Of a DNA stretch of 23,803 nucleotides, positions 7,308 to 14,754 are shown one piece after another. The notes beneath the pieces are model-generated. The model was not told the DNA's origin, did not search any database, and worked only from the letters and a program-made list of their open reading frames with translations. Position 1 is the stretch's first letter. Every line of letters begins with the position of its first letter. The DNA is taken from contig CAUYUJ010011269.1 of the NCBI GenBank assembly GCA_963575745.1, positions 1 through 23,803 of the forward strand, in the 5' to 3' direction. Origin of the DNA: Prorocentrum cordatum (taxonomy: Eukaryota; Sar; Dinophyceae; Prorocentrales; Prorocentraceae). Position numbers and translations under genes: made by a program.

Positions 7308-7513
7308 GTCGACGGTGGCAACGGCCGGGCCGCACTCCGGGAGATGGGCCTGGGCCACGCGGAGTTGGGCGCCTGCGTCGCGGAGGAGTTGCTCGAAGGC
7401 CGGCCCGCAACTCCAGCGTCGTCGGCGGCGTCGGCGCCGTCGTAGTCGACGGAGGAGGCGACGGAGGAGGAGGAGGAGGAGGACGACGACGACGACGACG
7501 AGCAGTGTATCAA
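6500..7513 (-). CDS. Open frame with CxxCGAY C-terminal module, retroelement-like relic
   Basis: A minus-strand frame of 337 codons ends at 6500-6502. The N-terminal two thirds are poly-Ser, poly-Asp, poly-Glu and Arg/Gly tracts made by triplet arrays. The last ~105 residues are non-repetitive: NLGAIAPYLTSYLSH (shared with 1264-1300), then DLALSELGHQVEKFSDHVIC, LSCGAYSTD (Cys codons near 6656-6667), and GPPPVAS...ISRLMRGLRPRTGKL at the end. From memory, a His-x(n)-Cys-x-x-Cys-Gly-Ala-Tyr module followed by a GPP block and an L(R)xGxxPxTG tail recurs in dinoflagellate retroelement-associated proteins. I could not check this by search. The module keeps the first cysteine pair, but the cysteine I would expect before GPP is absent (LEARRGGPPP), so a damaged zinc-binding fold is possible. 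The real gene limits, if any, are unknown. Confidence 0.4.
6817..6853 (-). repeat. Second copy of the LGA[V/I]APYLTSYL coding repeat
   Basis: It is 32/37 identical to 1264-1300 and lies in frame inside the CxxCGAY open frame, about 50 codons before the cysteines. Confidence 0.7.
6845..7305. repeat. Cluster of TCC, TCA and ACG triplet arrays
   Basis: Interrupted TCC runs (6856-7008) pass into TCA/ATC (7009-7060), then broken TCC (7079-7157), then an ACG array (about 7244-7305). Three different triplets have expanded within 460 bp. Confidence 0.9.
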
Positions 7514-7560
7514 GCAGTGGCGAAGCGTCCTGGCTCGCCTACAGCCCTACCAAACACTGG

Positions 7561-7702
7561 TCTAAGAACCTTTCGTGGTTTCCACGAAATGTTCTTAGAA
7601 CATTTCTGGCGGAGTCTGTCTTGTTTGAACACATGGGGTTTATGTTCTAAGAACATTGCTTTTGTTCTTGGAACATTTTTGGGTTCTAAGAACATTTCGT
7701 GG
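7561..7702. repeat. Palindrome cluster GTTCTnnGAAC with an 18-bp hairpin
   Basis: 7561-7578 and 7582-7599 are inverted copies (18 bp, one mismatch, 3-nt loop). Quasi-palindromes gttcttagaac (7591), gttctaagaac (7644), gttcttggaac (7664) and gttctaagaac (7683) follow. The end ttctaagaacatttcgtgg (7684-7702) is a direct copy of the left hairpin arm, so the block is bounded by like sequences. This fits a small foldback or MITE-like element. The GAA/TTC arrangement also resembles a heat-shock-element-like binding site, but that is speculative. Confidence 0.75.
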
Positions 7703-7867
7703 TAGGACTATAGGAATGCCGGGACGGTCGGTCCCTGCTCAAGTGTAAGCCCAAGATTCATCAACTTTGTTTGAATAAATCCTCCCTCCAAGCTCCCTCT
7801 TCATAGGCCCCTACAAGGGATTCATTTCCACTGAGGGAACCGCCCCGTTGGGAGGCAACCGTTTAAA
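7703..7867. other. Unassigned spacer
   Basis: This is relatively balanced sequence containing gaataaatcctccctccaag, which resembles a polyadenylation-like or LTR-end sequence. No gene is seen. Confidence 0.4.
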
Positions 7868-8060
7868 GATCCCGGAGCGTGCCAAAACAGCACTCTCGGA
7901 ACTTCAACGCCACGAGTCAGCTTGACTGTTGCGTCTAGACGATCTTGAATCGCACAAGAACGCCATTCCTGTGATTTCAAAACCGAGAATCAACGTAACT
8001 GTTCCGCCCTGACAATCCAGAATCTCTCCAAAACGCCATTCCTCGTTCGTGAACCAGGGG
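7868..8060. repeat. 73-bp tandem repeat, about 2.6 copies
   Basis: Units 7868-7940, 7941-8013 and a partial third from 8014 align through gatc(c/t)..gaatc, aaaacgccattcct-type and cttgactgttgcgtctagac/gtaactgttccgccctgac segments. They are diverged but exactly co-periodic. Confidence 0.8.
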
Positions 8061-8080
8061 GAACCCGTAAAACTCGTGCA

Positions 8081-8345
8081 AGTGTTCCACCAAATGTGCG
8101 CGGCGCTGAGGCGAGAGTCACGTTTTGAAGAGGAACCGCCCTCGACATGTGAAGCTCTCTGCAGTTTTGAAGACGCACGCGCGCGTCGCTCAGGCGAGAG
8201 CCACCTTTTGAAAACAGCCCGCCCTCAAGCCGCGAAAGTCTTACACAGGTTTGACAAGAATCTGCGCGGCGTATTAAGGCGAGAGCCACACTTGGGAAGA
8301 GGCTCGCCCTCCGTCTATGAAACTCTTGCCAATTTCAGAGCTTCA
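8081..8345. repeat. ~84-bp tandem repeat, three copies
   Basis: ggcgagag occurs at 8110, 8193 and 8278, each followed by (t/c)cac and a tttgaag- or gggaag-like segment, then cgccctc and gaaa/gaag-ctct. The periods are 83 and 85 bp. The block lies between the 73-bp repeat and copy 2 of the dispersed repeat, so it could be a U3 enhancer array. Confidence 0.8.
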
Positions 8346-8372
8346 GGATCAGAAGTGGTACTTCCCATCCCT

Positions 8373-8456
8373 ATCAGTAAATAAACTCCTCTCCGCCTCA
8401 TATTCATATTGCTTTCACATCGCTTGCCTTGCTGCGTACTGTCCCTATCGCAGTCG
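8373..8456 (+). repeat. Dispersed repeat copy 2, possible LTR fragment
   Basis: It shares atcagtaaata, ctcctctccgcctcat, a cgcttgccttgct-like segment and tatcgcagtcg with 2168-2262. No TATA box follows here, and the sequences diverge after the shared part. Confidence 0.6.
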
Positions 8457-8589
8457 CCCTTGATCAAGGAAATGAGAGTTCTCCTGCAAGCCGCGGCACA
8501 ACCGCCATCACCCCAGAACATCACGACGGCAGCACCAGATCACACACCTACACCGTGCCGCATGACATCACAAAACCAAGCCGACTAAC

Positions 8590-9345
8590 AACACAGCGTA
8601 AAACACGCAGCGTAAAAAAACACGCGCGTAGAAAACACCGCGTCGAAAACACTGCTTAGACAACTACTGTGTAGTTCATTTACGCTACCATTTAAAAACA
8701 CGCAGCGTTAAAACAGCACAGCTTAGAAACACACAACGTATAAAACACCGCGTAGAAAACGCCGCGTGGAAAACATTGCGTAGAAAGCACTGCGTTGACC
8801 ACACTGCGTAGAAACACCGCGTAGAAATCACTGAGTCGTTTAACTTCAGGTACCTTTCAGAGCAACTTTCAAAACACACGCAGCGTAAACAACGCAGCGT
8901 ATGGTTTAAACCACGCAGAGAACACCGCGTAGAAAACACAGCGTAGAAAGCACTGCTTAGAAGACACTGCGTAGTACACACTGCGTAGACACCACTGCGT
9001 AGAAACCATTGCGCAGTTTGATTTAAGTCACTGTTAAGAGCAACTCTAAAAACAAACAACACAGCGTAACACAACACAGCGAACACTGCACAACGTATAA
9101 TACACCGCGTAGGGAATAAAGCGTATAGCACAATGCGTAGACAACACGGCGCAGAAAGCACGGCGCAGAACACATGCCGTAGTTCAATTGACGTCACCGT
9201 TGAGAGGAACTCTCAAAACACATAGCGTAAAACACCGCGAAACCACCGCGTAGAAACCATTGCGTAGAAACCACTGCGTAGAACATATTGCGTAGAAAAC
9301 ACGGCGTAGTTTAATTCAAGTCACCGTCAAGGGCAACTCTCGGCC
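8590..9345. repeat. GCGTAGAAAACACT satellite with higher-order units
   Basis: Short units of about 13-16 bp (gcgtagaaaacacc/actgcgtagaaa) fill the block. A longer landmark, (t)tt(a/g)a-tt(c/a)a-gt(c/a)ac(c/t)gtt-agag-aactct-aaaaca, recurs near 8678, 8840, 9020, 9186 and 9312, giving higher-order monomers of about 130-180 bp. The Cys-rich minus-strand frame (8685-9197) is a product of the repeats. Confidence 0.88.
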
Positions 9346-9464
9346 ACACTATTGGACCATGCGTGCGGCCAGCCGATGTGGAAACCCCTCGGGGAGGATT
9401 TGATGGAGGAAGAGGAAGAGGAAGAGAGGGATGGAAAAGGAGATGGAGGAGGAGGAGAAGGAGG
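9346..9464. other. Short unassigned and GGA-rich spacer
   Basis: An interrupted purine tract (ggaagaggaagagg, ggaggaggagaaggagg) separates the satellite from the next 12-mer block. Confidence 0.5.
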
Positions 9465-10200
9465 AGACCTCTTGGGAGCCGCTAGGGGCACGCTCTTGGG
9501 CCTCATTGGAGCTTCCCAGGGGCCTCTTGGAAGCGTCTTGGGTGCCTCCTTTGGCCTCTTGGGAGTTCCTTGCGGGCCTCTTTGGCTGTCTTCAAGCGTT
9601 CTTGGCCTGTCTGACGCCGTCGGAAGCCGTCTTCGGGGGCTCTCTGAACCGAGTTGGAGCCTTCTTGGGGAGTTTCATGGCCGTCTTGGAGGCCACCCTG
9701 GACATCTGGGAGACCTCTTGGGCCAACTCATCTTTGGGCTCACTTGGGGCCGTCTTGGGGGCCTCTTGGGCCGTCATGTCATCTTGGAGGCCCCTTGAAC
9801 GATCTTCGGGGCCCATTTGGCTGTCGGAGGGCCGAAAACATGCAAAACGATCATCGAACAACCCAGGGAGAATCAGTGGTTGGCCTCTTCGGGCCGTCCT
9901 GGAGGACTTCTTGAAGACATCTTGGACCGCCTTGAAGCCTCTTGGGGACCTCTTGGGGCGTCTTGGGCCATCCTGAGGCCGGCTTGGGCCATCTCGGTGG
10001 CTTCTCGTGCGGATTTGGATGCATACTGCGGCCATCCTTGGCTCGCTTGCTTGGGGCCATCCTGGCCATCCTCAGGATGCCAAAATGCGAACCCTACCCC
10101 TACCCCCCACGATCTCTGATGGGGGGGGGGTAGGGTTCTCGTTTGGCCCCCCAGTCTTGGAGGCCACCTTGGGCCATCTTGGCCGTCTTGGACGCGGCTT
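9465..10200 (+). repeat. 12-bp repeat family, longest block
   Basis: Units such as cttgggagccgc, cttgggcctcat, cttggggccgtc and cttggaggccac continue for over 700 bp with increasing divergence. Overlapping open frames in all three phases (LGLIGASQGPLGSVLGASFG-type) follow from the four-codon period. Confidence 0.8.
10083..10145. repeat. Imperfect inverted repeat around a C-run/G-run pair
   Basis: aaatgcgaaccctacccc (10083-10100) is the inverse of the segment ending gtagggttctcgttt (10130-10144), with homopolymer C and G runs and acgatctctgat between. The arm of roughly 20 bp has two or three mismatches. Confidence 0.6.
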
Positions 10201-10293
10201 GGGCAAGCGGGAGATTCGTTTCCCCGAGCTCTCCCGGGCGCGCCCGCGGGCGGGGCCGAGACTCCGCTGGGAGGTCTCGCGCGAGCAGACGGC

Positions 10294-10421
10294 CCTCCTC
10301 CTCCTCCTCCTCCTCCTCCTCCTCCTCCTCCTCCTCCTCCTCTTCCTCCTCCTCCTCCTCCTCCTCCTCCTCCTCCTCCTCCTCCTCCTCCTCCTCCTCC
10401 TCCTCCTCCTCCTCCTCCTCC
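10294..10421. repeat. (TCC)n microsatellite, about 42 copies
   Basis: One interruption (ttcc) near 10342 divides an otherwise perfect 128-bp TCC array. Confidence 0.95.
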
Positions 10422-10778
10422 AACGGGTGTTCGTTGGGATCTCCCACCACCAGCATTTTGCCTCCCGGTACTTCGCCTCCGGGTTCCCGTTCAAGGCGTT
10501 CTTTTGCATGCACTTTGCCGTCGGCACCGCCGGATCCCTGGGCTTTGCCCTCTCTTGGCCTTGATGTGAGGCCCCTCCTTCTGTTTTCCTCCCTCTGTCA
10601 ATTGAAGCTGTGCGCGGCCCGCTTAGTTTCGACTGGAAGAGGCTCGCTCTCGACCCGCGGACCAAAAAAGTTCGTTGGGATCTCGTCGAAGGCCTCTCGG
10701 GGGCCTCCTGGAGGTACACATCGCTCATTCCTAATTCTTCGGCAGCTCTTTGCTTTTCGGGGGGGCCCAGATCCTTTC
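10422..10778. other. Unassigned stretch
   Basis: The base composition is mixed and both strands are open in several phases, but I see no recognisable domain or repeat. Confidence 0.4.
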
Positions 10779-10862
10779 TCATTTCTACTTGTTCCATCCT
10801 GGGCCTCTTCCTGGCCACTATGGGGCCAGGAACAAGTAGAAACGGGCGCGATTAGAAATGAG
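10779..10862. repeat. Inverted repeat with two alternative partners
   Basis: tttctacttgttcc (10782-10795) is perfectly inverted at 10829-10842 (ggaacaagtagaaa), with a 33-nt loop that can itself pair (cctggcc with ggccagg). The overlapping word ctcatttcta (from 10779) is inverted a second time as tagaaatgag (10853-10862), so two mutually exclusive stems are possible. Confidence 0.7.
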
Positions 10863-11089
10863 CACGATCAGAAGCGAACGACGTGTACTCCGGATTCCAT
10901 AATAGAGTAGGGGGGGTTACATTCGGGGGAGGGGGGTCGAATTTGAGCTGTCTTGGAGGGTTCGGGGGGGTCTGGGCAATGGGCCGCCCTTTCATGGATG
11001 GTCTGGGAGGGTCTAAAACTTCTCGTCTGGGAGGGTTGTGACCCCCTCCCTTTTATTACGAAATCTGGAGTAGTTTTGAAGCCTCGGGG
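10863..11089. other. Unassigned G-rich spacer
   Basis: gtctgggagggt and tcttggagggt recur three times within 120 bp. Otherwise nothing is recognised. Confidence 0.4.
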
Positions 11090-11515
11090 GGGCTGTCTTG
11101 AAGCCGCTCGGAGGCCTCGCGGGGTCCCCGAGGGGGCCCCTCGCCTCCCGGGGCGGCAGGGTCGGGTGTTCTGCTGGTGTTCCCCCTCTTAGGGGCCGTC
11201 TTGGGCGAGTCTGGAGCCGTCTTGGGGCCCTCGTGGGCCGTCTTTGGTCCTCTTGGGGGCCTCCGGAGGCTCTGGACGTGAAGAACCCAGAAGCAGTCTA
11301 GACGAAGTGAGGACGATCCACGAGGTTGGCCTCTCGCGGGGCCCGCTTGGGAAGGCTCCTGGGGCTCTCTTAGGGCGTCTCGACGGCTTCTAGGGCCGTC
11401 CTGGGGCTTTCTGGGGCTTCTTGGTGCGGTCGTGCGGCGATTCGGAGCACCCTTCGGCCGTCTGGGCGGCCTCTTGGGCCTTATGGCTCGTCTTGGGGCC
11501 GTTTTGGGCCCGAGA
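11090..11515 (+). repeat. 12-bp repeat family block
   Basis: ttggggccctcgtgggccgt, cttgggcgagtc, cttggggccgtt and related units are mixed with GC-rich insertions. Confidence 0.7.
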
Positions 11516-12929
11516 AAGTCACGCGACAATATTCGACGCGTCCCAGGAGGCACGCGCCTGGCCCTTGGAGATCTGTCAATTTGGGGTCCAGGCCCTTCAC
11601 ATAATCCTCAGGATTGGGGACTGAGGCTTGAGGGATTAGGCCAAGGACTTGAGGACACTCCAACTCGTGCCTCAAGTGCACGGTGGGGGGATGTGGCATA
11701 TGAGACGTCACGAAGTGCGAGTTTTGTGCGAGACGCAAAGTGGCTTGAATCTTAGCTGCGCCCTCTCGGCCACAAGAACAGTGCCGGCATTGAGAAGTAG
11801 CAGGAGGCTGTGAGAGATGGGATGGCGAGCGGGAGAGCTTGGCGGAGAGAGGGAATTGCGCCGGCTGCGTCGAGTGATGCATTGAGCGCCAGGAGACACT
11901 TGCATTGACAAGCAAGCTGGACAAAAAGCTGGCCCAGTATCTAATTTCGTCGCGATTGCCGTGATTAGTTTTGACTTGAACCTTCACATTGACGTTCGCC
12001 TCGATCTTCACCTCAATCTTCACCCCAGTCTTCACCTCAATCTTCACCTCGATCTTGACTTCAATATTCGCCTGAATCGCCTCCTTGATCTTCACTTTAG
12101 TTCCCACCTCAATATTTACCCTAATCCTCACCTTAACCTCCATCCCAGCCCAACGTTCATCTCCATATTCACCCCAGTTCGTTTCAACATACGTGTGCAC
12201 ACACGCACACAAATAATATAAGTAGATACCGCCCCCCCGGGAACCGGGTCCCACACCTCCCCGGCACATCTCGGGGACGCCCCCGGTACCGCTTCCCCAG
12301 CCTTTCCAGGGAGCTTCTACAGCGCCCCAGGAGGGCCCGAGACGCCTCCTGGGAGCCCCCCGAATGCGAAAGGATGGTCCATGACGCTCCCAAGCAGCCC
12401 AAGTCAGCCTTCCGACGGCTCTCGAGGCTCCCAGGTGGCCTCCAAGAGACCCCAAGAGAGATCCGAGAGGCGTCCCGGGACGGCCCGAAGAGGCCAGAAT
12501 CATCGATTTGTATTGTTTTCTTTTCCATGTTTTTGACTTCTCGCGTTTTCGAGCTTCCAATGGTCCAAGAGCGCCGAAGAGCCGCCCAAGACCGCCCCAA
12601 GACCACCCAAGAGACCTTCGGGACGGCCCAACGACGGGCCAAGAAGGCTCCAAGACTGCCGAAGAGGCGCCCAGGGCAGCCCCAGACCACCCCACAACAG
12701 GCCCAAGATGGGCCCAAAGAGCGGGAGCAGGAGGCTTCCAGAGATCTCCGAGAGGCCTCCAGGACCCCCCAGAGGCCCCAACACAGCCCCAAAAAGACCC
12801 CGACGAGGCTCCAAGAACAGCCCAAGAGAGGTGCGAGAGCCGTCCAGAGAAAGCCCACAGAGGATAAAATCGTTGATTTCCAAAGGTTTCTATCATGTTT
12901 TTCGCCTTCTCACGTCTTCCCGCTTCCAA
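11481..12929 (-). CDS. 482-codon open frame, mostly repeat-derived
   Basis: This is the longest frame in the middle of the window. Its N-terminal ~230 codons are read from reverse-oriented 12-mer blocks (LGASS, GPSWG-like) and the centre (about 11967-12180) from a KIEV repeat. Only the last ~155 codons (11481-11960) are non-repetitive; they include LECPQVLGLIPQASVPNPED and YVKGLDPKLTDLQGPG, and could be a real coding remnant. The 12-bp periods in the first two parts keep the frame open without selection, so the full length is not evidence of a gene. No family is recognised and there are no membrane segments or conserved cysteines. Confidence 0.2.
   Translation of the reverse strand: MEAGRREKAKNMIETFGNQRFYPLWAFSGRLSHLSWAVLGASSGSFWGCVGASGGSWRPLGDLWKPPAPALWAHLGPVVGWSGAALGASSAVLEPSWPVVGPSRRSLGWSWGGLGRLFGALGPLEARKREKSKTWKRKQYKSMILASSGRPGTPLGSLLGSLGGHLGASRAVGRLTWAAWERHGPSFRIRGAPRRRLGPSWGAVEAPWKGWGSGTGGVPEMCRGGVGPGSRGGGIYLYYLCACVHTYVETNWGEYGDERWAGMEVKVRIRVNIEVGTKVKIKEAIQANIEVKIEVKIEVKTGVKIEVKIEANVNVKVQVKTNHGNRDEIRYWASFLSSLLVNASVSWRSMHHSTQPAQFPLSAKLSRSPSHLSQPPATSQCRHCSCGREGAAKIQATLRLAQNSHFVTSHMPHPPTVHLRHELECPQVLGLIPQASVPNPEDYVKGLDPKLTDLQGPGACLLGRVEYCRVTFSGPKRPQDEP
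11967..12180 (-). repeat. 12-bp minisatellite encoding KIEV on the minus strand
   Basis: cttcacctcaat and cttcaccccagt units recur about 17 times. On the minus strand they read KIEVKIEVKTGVKIEVKIEA, and divergence toward both ends gives V/I and K/R exchanges, so the Lys-hydrophobic-Glu-hydrophobic pattern is partly retained. Confidence 0.8.
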
Positions 12930-13150
12930 CCCTCGAAGTTCGAGGATTTTGAAAAAAATGGGGTTCCCAGAATTCCTTCTTTTTTCAAAATGGCATTCCT
13001 ACTCGGAGATCCCACACATCCCCTGACATCTGGCCGGTACCGCGCCTCCCGGCTTCCCGGGGGGGCCCCGAGACGCCCCAAGGACAGCCCAAGATTACCC
13101 CCTGGGAGCCCCCAGAACGTAAAGAACGGCCCAACAAGCTCCCGCGCAGC
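12240..13150. repeat. Composite module repeated after about 750 bp
   Basis: gtcccacacctccccggcac with cggtaccgc, gcccgagacgcc and cctgggagccccc near 12248-12362 recurs as atcccacacatcccctgaca, cggtaccgcgcctccc, ccccgagacgcccc and cctgggagccccc near 13006-13120. A second shared piece, atcgatttg/atcgttgattt followed by catgtttttgacttctcgcg or catgtttttcgccttctcac and cttccaa, occurs at 12500-12560 and 12868-12930. A third, aatggggttcccagaattcc versus acatgggaatcccacgattc, occurs near 12958 and 13389. Confidence 0.7.
12320..12845 (-). repeat. 12-bp repeat family block, reverse orientation
   Basis: gcccaagaccgccccaagac, cacccaagagacc and ggcccaacgacgggcc units run through this block, divided by the AT-richer piece at 12495-12560. 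Confidence 0.75.
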
Positions 13151-13158
13151 CCGAGACA

Positions 13159-13268
13159 CCCCTCCTCCTCCTCCTCCTCCTCCTCCTCCTCCTCCTCCTC
13201 CTCCTCCTCTTCCTCTTCGTCCTTCCCCTCCTCCTCCTCCTTCTCCTCCTCCTCCTCCTTCTCCTCCA
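13159..13268. repeat. (TCC)n microsatellite ending in a CAG acceptor-like site
   Basis: A perfect TCC array (13159-13208) and broken TCC/TTC tracts end as ttctcctccag, followed by gaggtctccag. Confidence 0.9.
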
Positions 13269-13269
13269 G

Positions 13270-13667
13270 GAGGTCTCCAGAACCCCCAGGGGGTCTGGAA
13301 GATCCCACACCCTCGAGGGGCCCAGCTCACAAAACCCGCGAGGCACAAAAACAGAAAACAGCGCCGAGCAGCGCCGAGGAGCTGGAAAACATGGGAATCC
13401 CACGATTCCTTTTTTTTCAAGTTTGGCCCCCGGCCTACTCTTAGCACAACAGACCACAATTCGGACCCCCCTCGCCTCCCCCAAAAGAACCCAGCAAGCT
13501 TTTGAGGGCCCCTATGTCGTTGAATACCTCGAAGGAAATTCATGATTTCTGCGTTTCCGCACTTCCCCTTCTATACGACGCCGAGGCTTGCGCAGGGCCT
13601 CCAAGGGAGTCCCTGGACGCAAGAAGCAACCAAAATGATATTACATGAGTTAGCCTATAAAGCCTAG
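13270..13667. other. Unassigned spacer between modules
   Basis: It contains the third copy of the atggg-attcctttttttt piece (about 13389-13420) and an AT-richer 3' part. No gene is seen. Confidence 0.4.
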
Positions 13668-13706
13668 CTAGAACTTGAGCGCGCGCGAAGCGCGCGATGG
13701 TTCTAG
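13668..13706. repeat. GC hairpin with a GAA triloop inside an outer stem
   Basis: The outer arms ctagaac (13668-13674) and gttctag (13700-13706) enclose a perfect inner stem cgcgcgc/gcgcgcg (13680-13686 and 13690-13696) closed by gaa. The loop region reads gcgaagc, the sequence known to form an extraordinarily stable DNA mini-hairpin. Confidence 0.85.
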
Positions 13707-13727
13707 TGTATATATAAATATATACAC
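13706..13727. repeat. AT-rich perfect inverted repeat
   Basis: gtgtatatat and atatatacac are exact inverses separated by aa. The repeat abuts the GC hairpin and shares one base with it. Confidence 0.9.
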
Positions 13728-13740
13728 AGATCGAAGACGC

Positions 13741-14190
13741 TTACGGCGAGCCACCGCTGCCTCCTGATTTTGGAAGCGCCCATGCGGACTTCACCTGCTG
13801 CATCCTGCCTAAACCTGCTGGACCAGTCCTAAGCCGCTGCATTTCCGCCGAGCCCCGATGCGTCCAAGTACTGCTTGACAAGCTGGTCGGTCGAGGGTTG
13901 GGTCTGTGGCAAGGCGGCCACTGCGGCCCTAACCAGTCCTCCGCCGCGGCCGCGGGCCACTGCTTGACCCAGGGCTCGCTCGCACGAGCGAAGTCAGGCT
14001 GGTGCTGCCCACAGACCTTGCGCTTGAACTTTGGCTCCACGAGGCGCCAGTGGCGAGTCAGCTCTGGTAGCCCCTGCAGGCGGTCGGTCCACGAGCCGGC
14101 GGCCAGCCATGGGTCTGGAAGGCCATCGGAGAGGAAGCCTCCAGAGAAGCAGCGGCCGCAGACTCTGGTGGCGAAGCGCCCCCGGAGGAG
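13741..14190 (-). pseudogene. Unassigned possible coding relic
   Basis: On the minus strand this part of a longer frame (open 13741-14481) reads like ordinary protein, for example LTRHWRLVEPKFKRKVCGQH and SEPWVKQWPAAAAEDW. Near 13860-13905 the protein-like reading moves to another phase (STDQLVKQYLDASGLGGN), while the original frame turns Ser/Thr-rich, which suggests a frameshift. No domain is recognised. The plus strand is also open, so strand assignment is tentative. Confidence 0.3.
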
Positions 14191-14192
14191 TT

Positions 14193-14237
14193 CCCAGCCC
14201 AACACCGGGCCCCGGCCGGGCCCAGTGTTGGGCTGGG
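14193..14237. repeat. 20-bp inverted repeat with a 5-nt loop
   Basis: cccagcccaacaccgggccc (14193-14212) and gggcccagtgttgggctggg (14218-14237) pair over 20 bp with one mismatch around cggcc. Both strands therefore encode nearly the same peptide (QPNTGPG...GPVLGW). It could be a terminator-like or cruciform structure. Confidence 0.88.
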
Positions 14238-14754
14238 CCGAGGAGCGCAGTCGAGAATCCAGGCCCCGGCCGACGGGCCGAGGTGACGAGGCGGTGGGCT
14301 CAGTCTTGCCGGTACGCGCAGCCCACCCTGCATGAAGTCGTGAGCCCAGCTTGCCGCGGAGGGGGAGGAGGGGAGCGAGGAGGGGAGAGGCAAATTGTGC
14401 CTGTGTGTTGTTGCATGTTGTGCACGAAGGCCCGTGCGCGAAGGGCTCAGCTTGGGCGCGCGCTTCGCGACGACGAAGCACAAGCGCTCATCCCAGGTGT
14501 CAGCGTCCATCTGCGGCGCTAGGTCCGTGCATCGGCCACCGAGGACTTGGGACGCGCCCGCCGCCCACGCGCGAGGAGGAGAGAGGCACGCCAGGCGCGC
14601 TCGTGCCACATCTGATACCCATATGACCACCTTTCGGGTGATAAGGAGGTTGGGGCGTGGGGGGGAAAGAACCATATGCTGGCAAATGGGTGGTCTGATG
14701 ACGAGGCCGGTGACGCGCCCTCGAGTTAGCGACGGCGCGTGATGACGATATTGC
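14238..14754. other. Unassigned stretch
   Basis: GC-rich, with short gggagg runs. The minus-strand frame from the previous entry enters here without a recognisable domain. Confidence 0.4.

Noticed and set aside
7868-8345. Regular tandem repeats considered as a CRISPR array
   Set aside because: Whole units repeat with divergence throughout. There are no constant repeats separated by unique spacers, and the setting is eukaryotic.
8685-9197. 170-codon Cys-rich minus-strand frame resembling a cysteine-rich protein
   Set aside because: It is a translation of GCGTAGAAA satellite units; the cysteines come from the repeat word.
10083-10145. Telomere-like ccctacccctacccc
   Set aside because: Only two or three irregular units, matched by an inverted G-rich copy. 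There is no TTTAGGG array.
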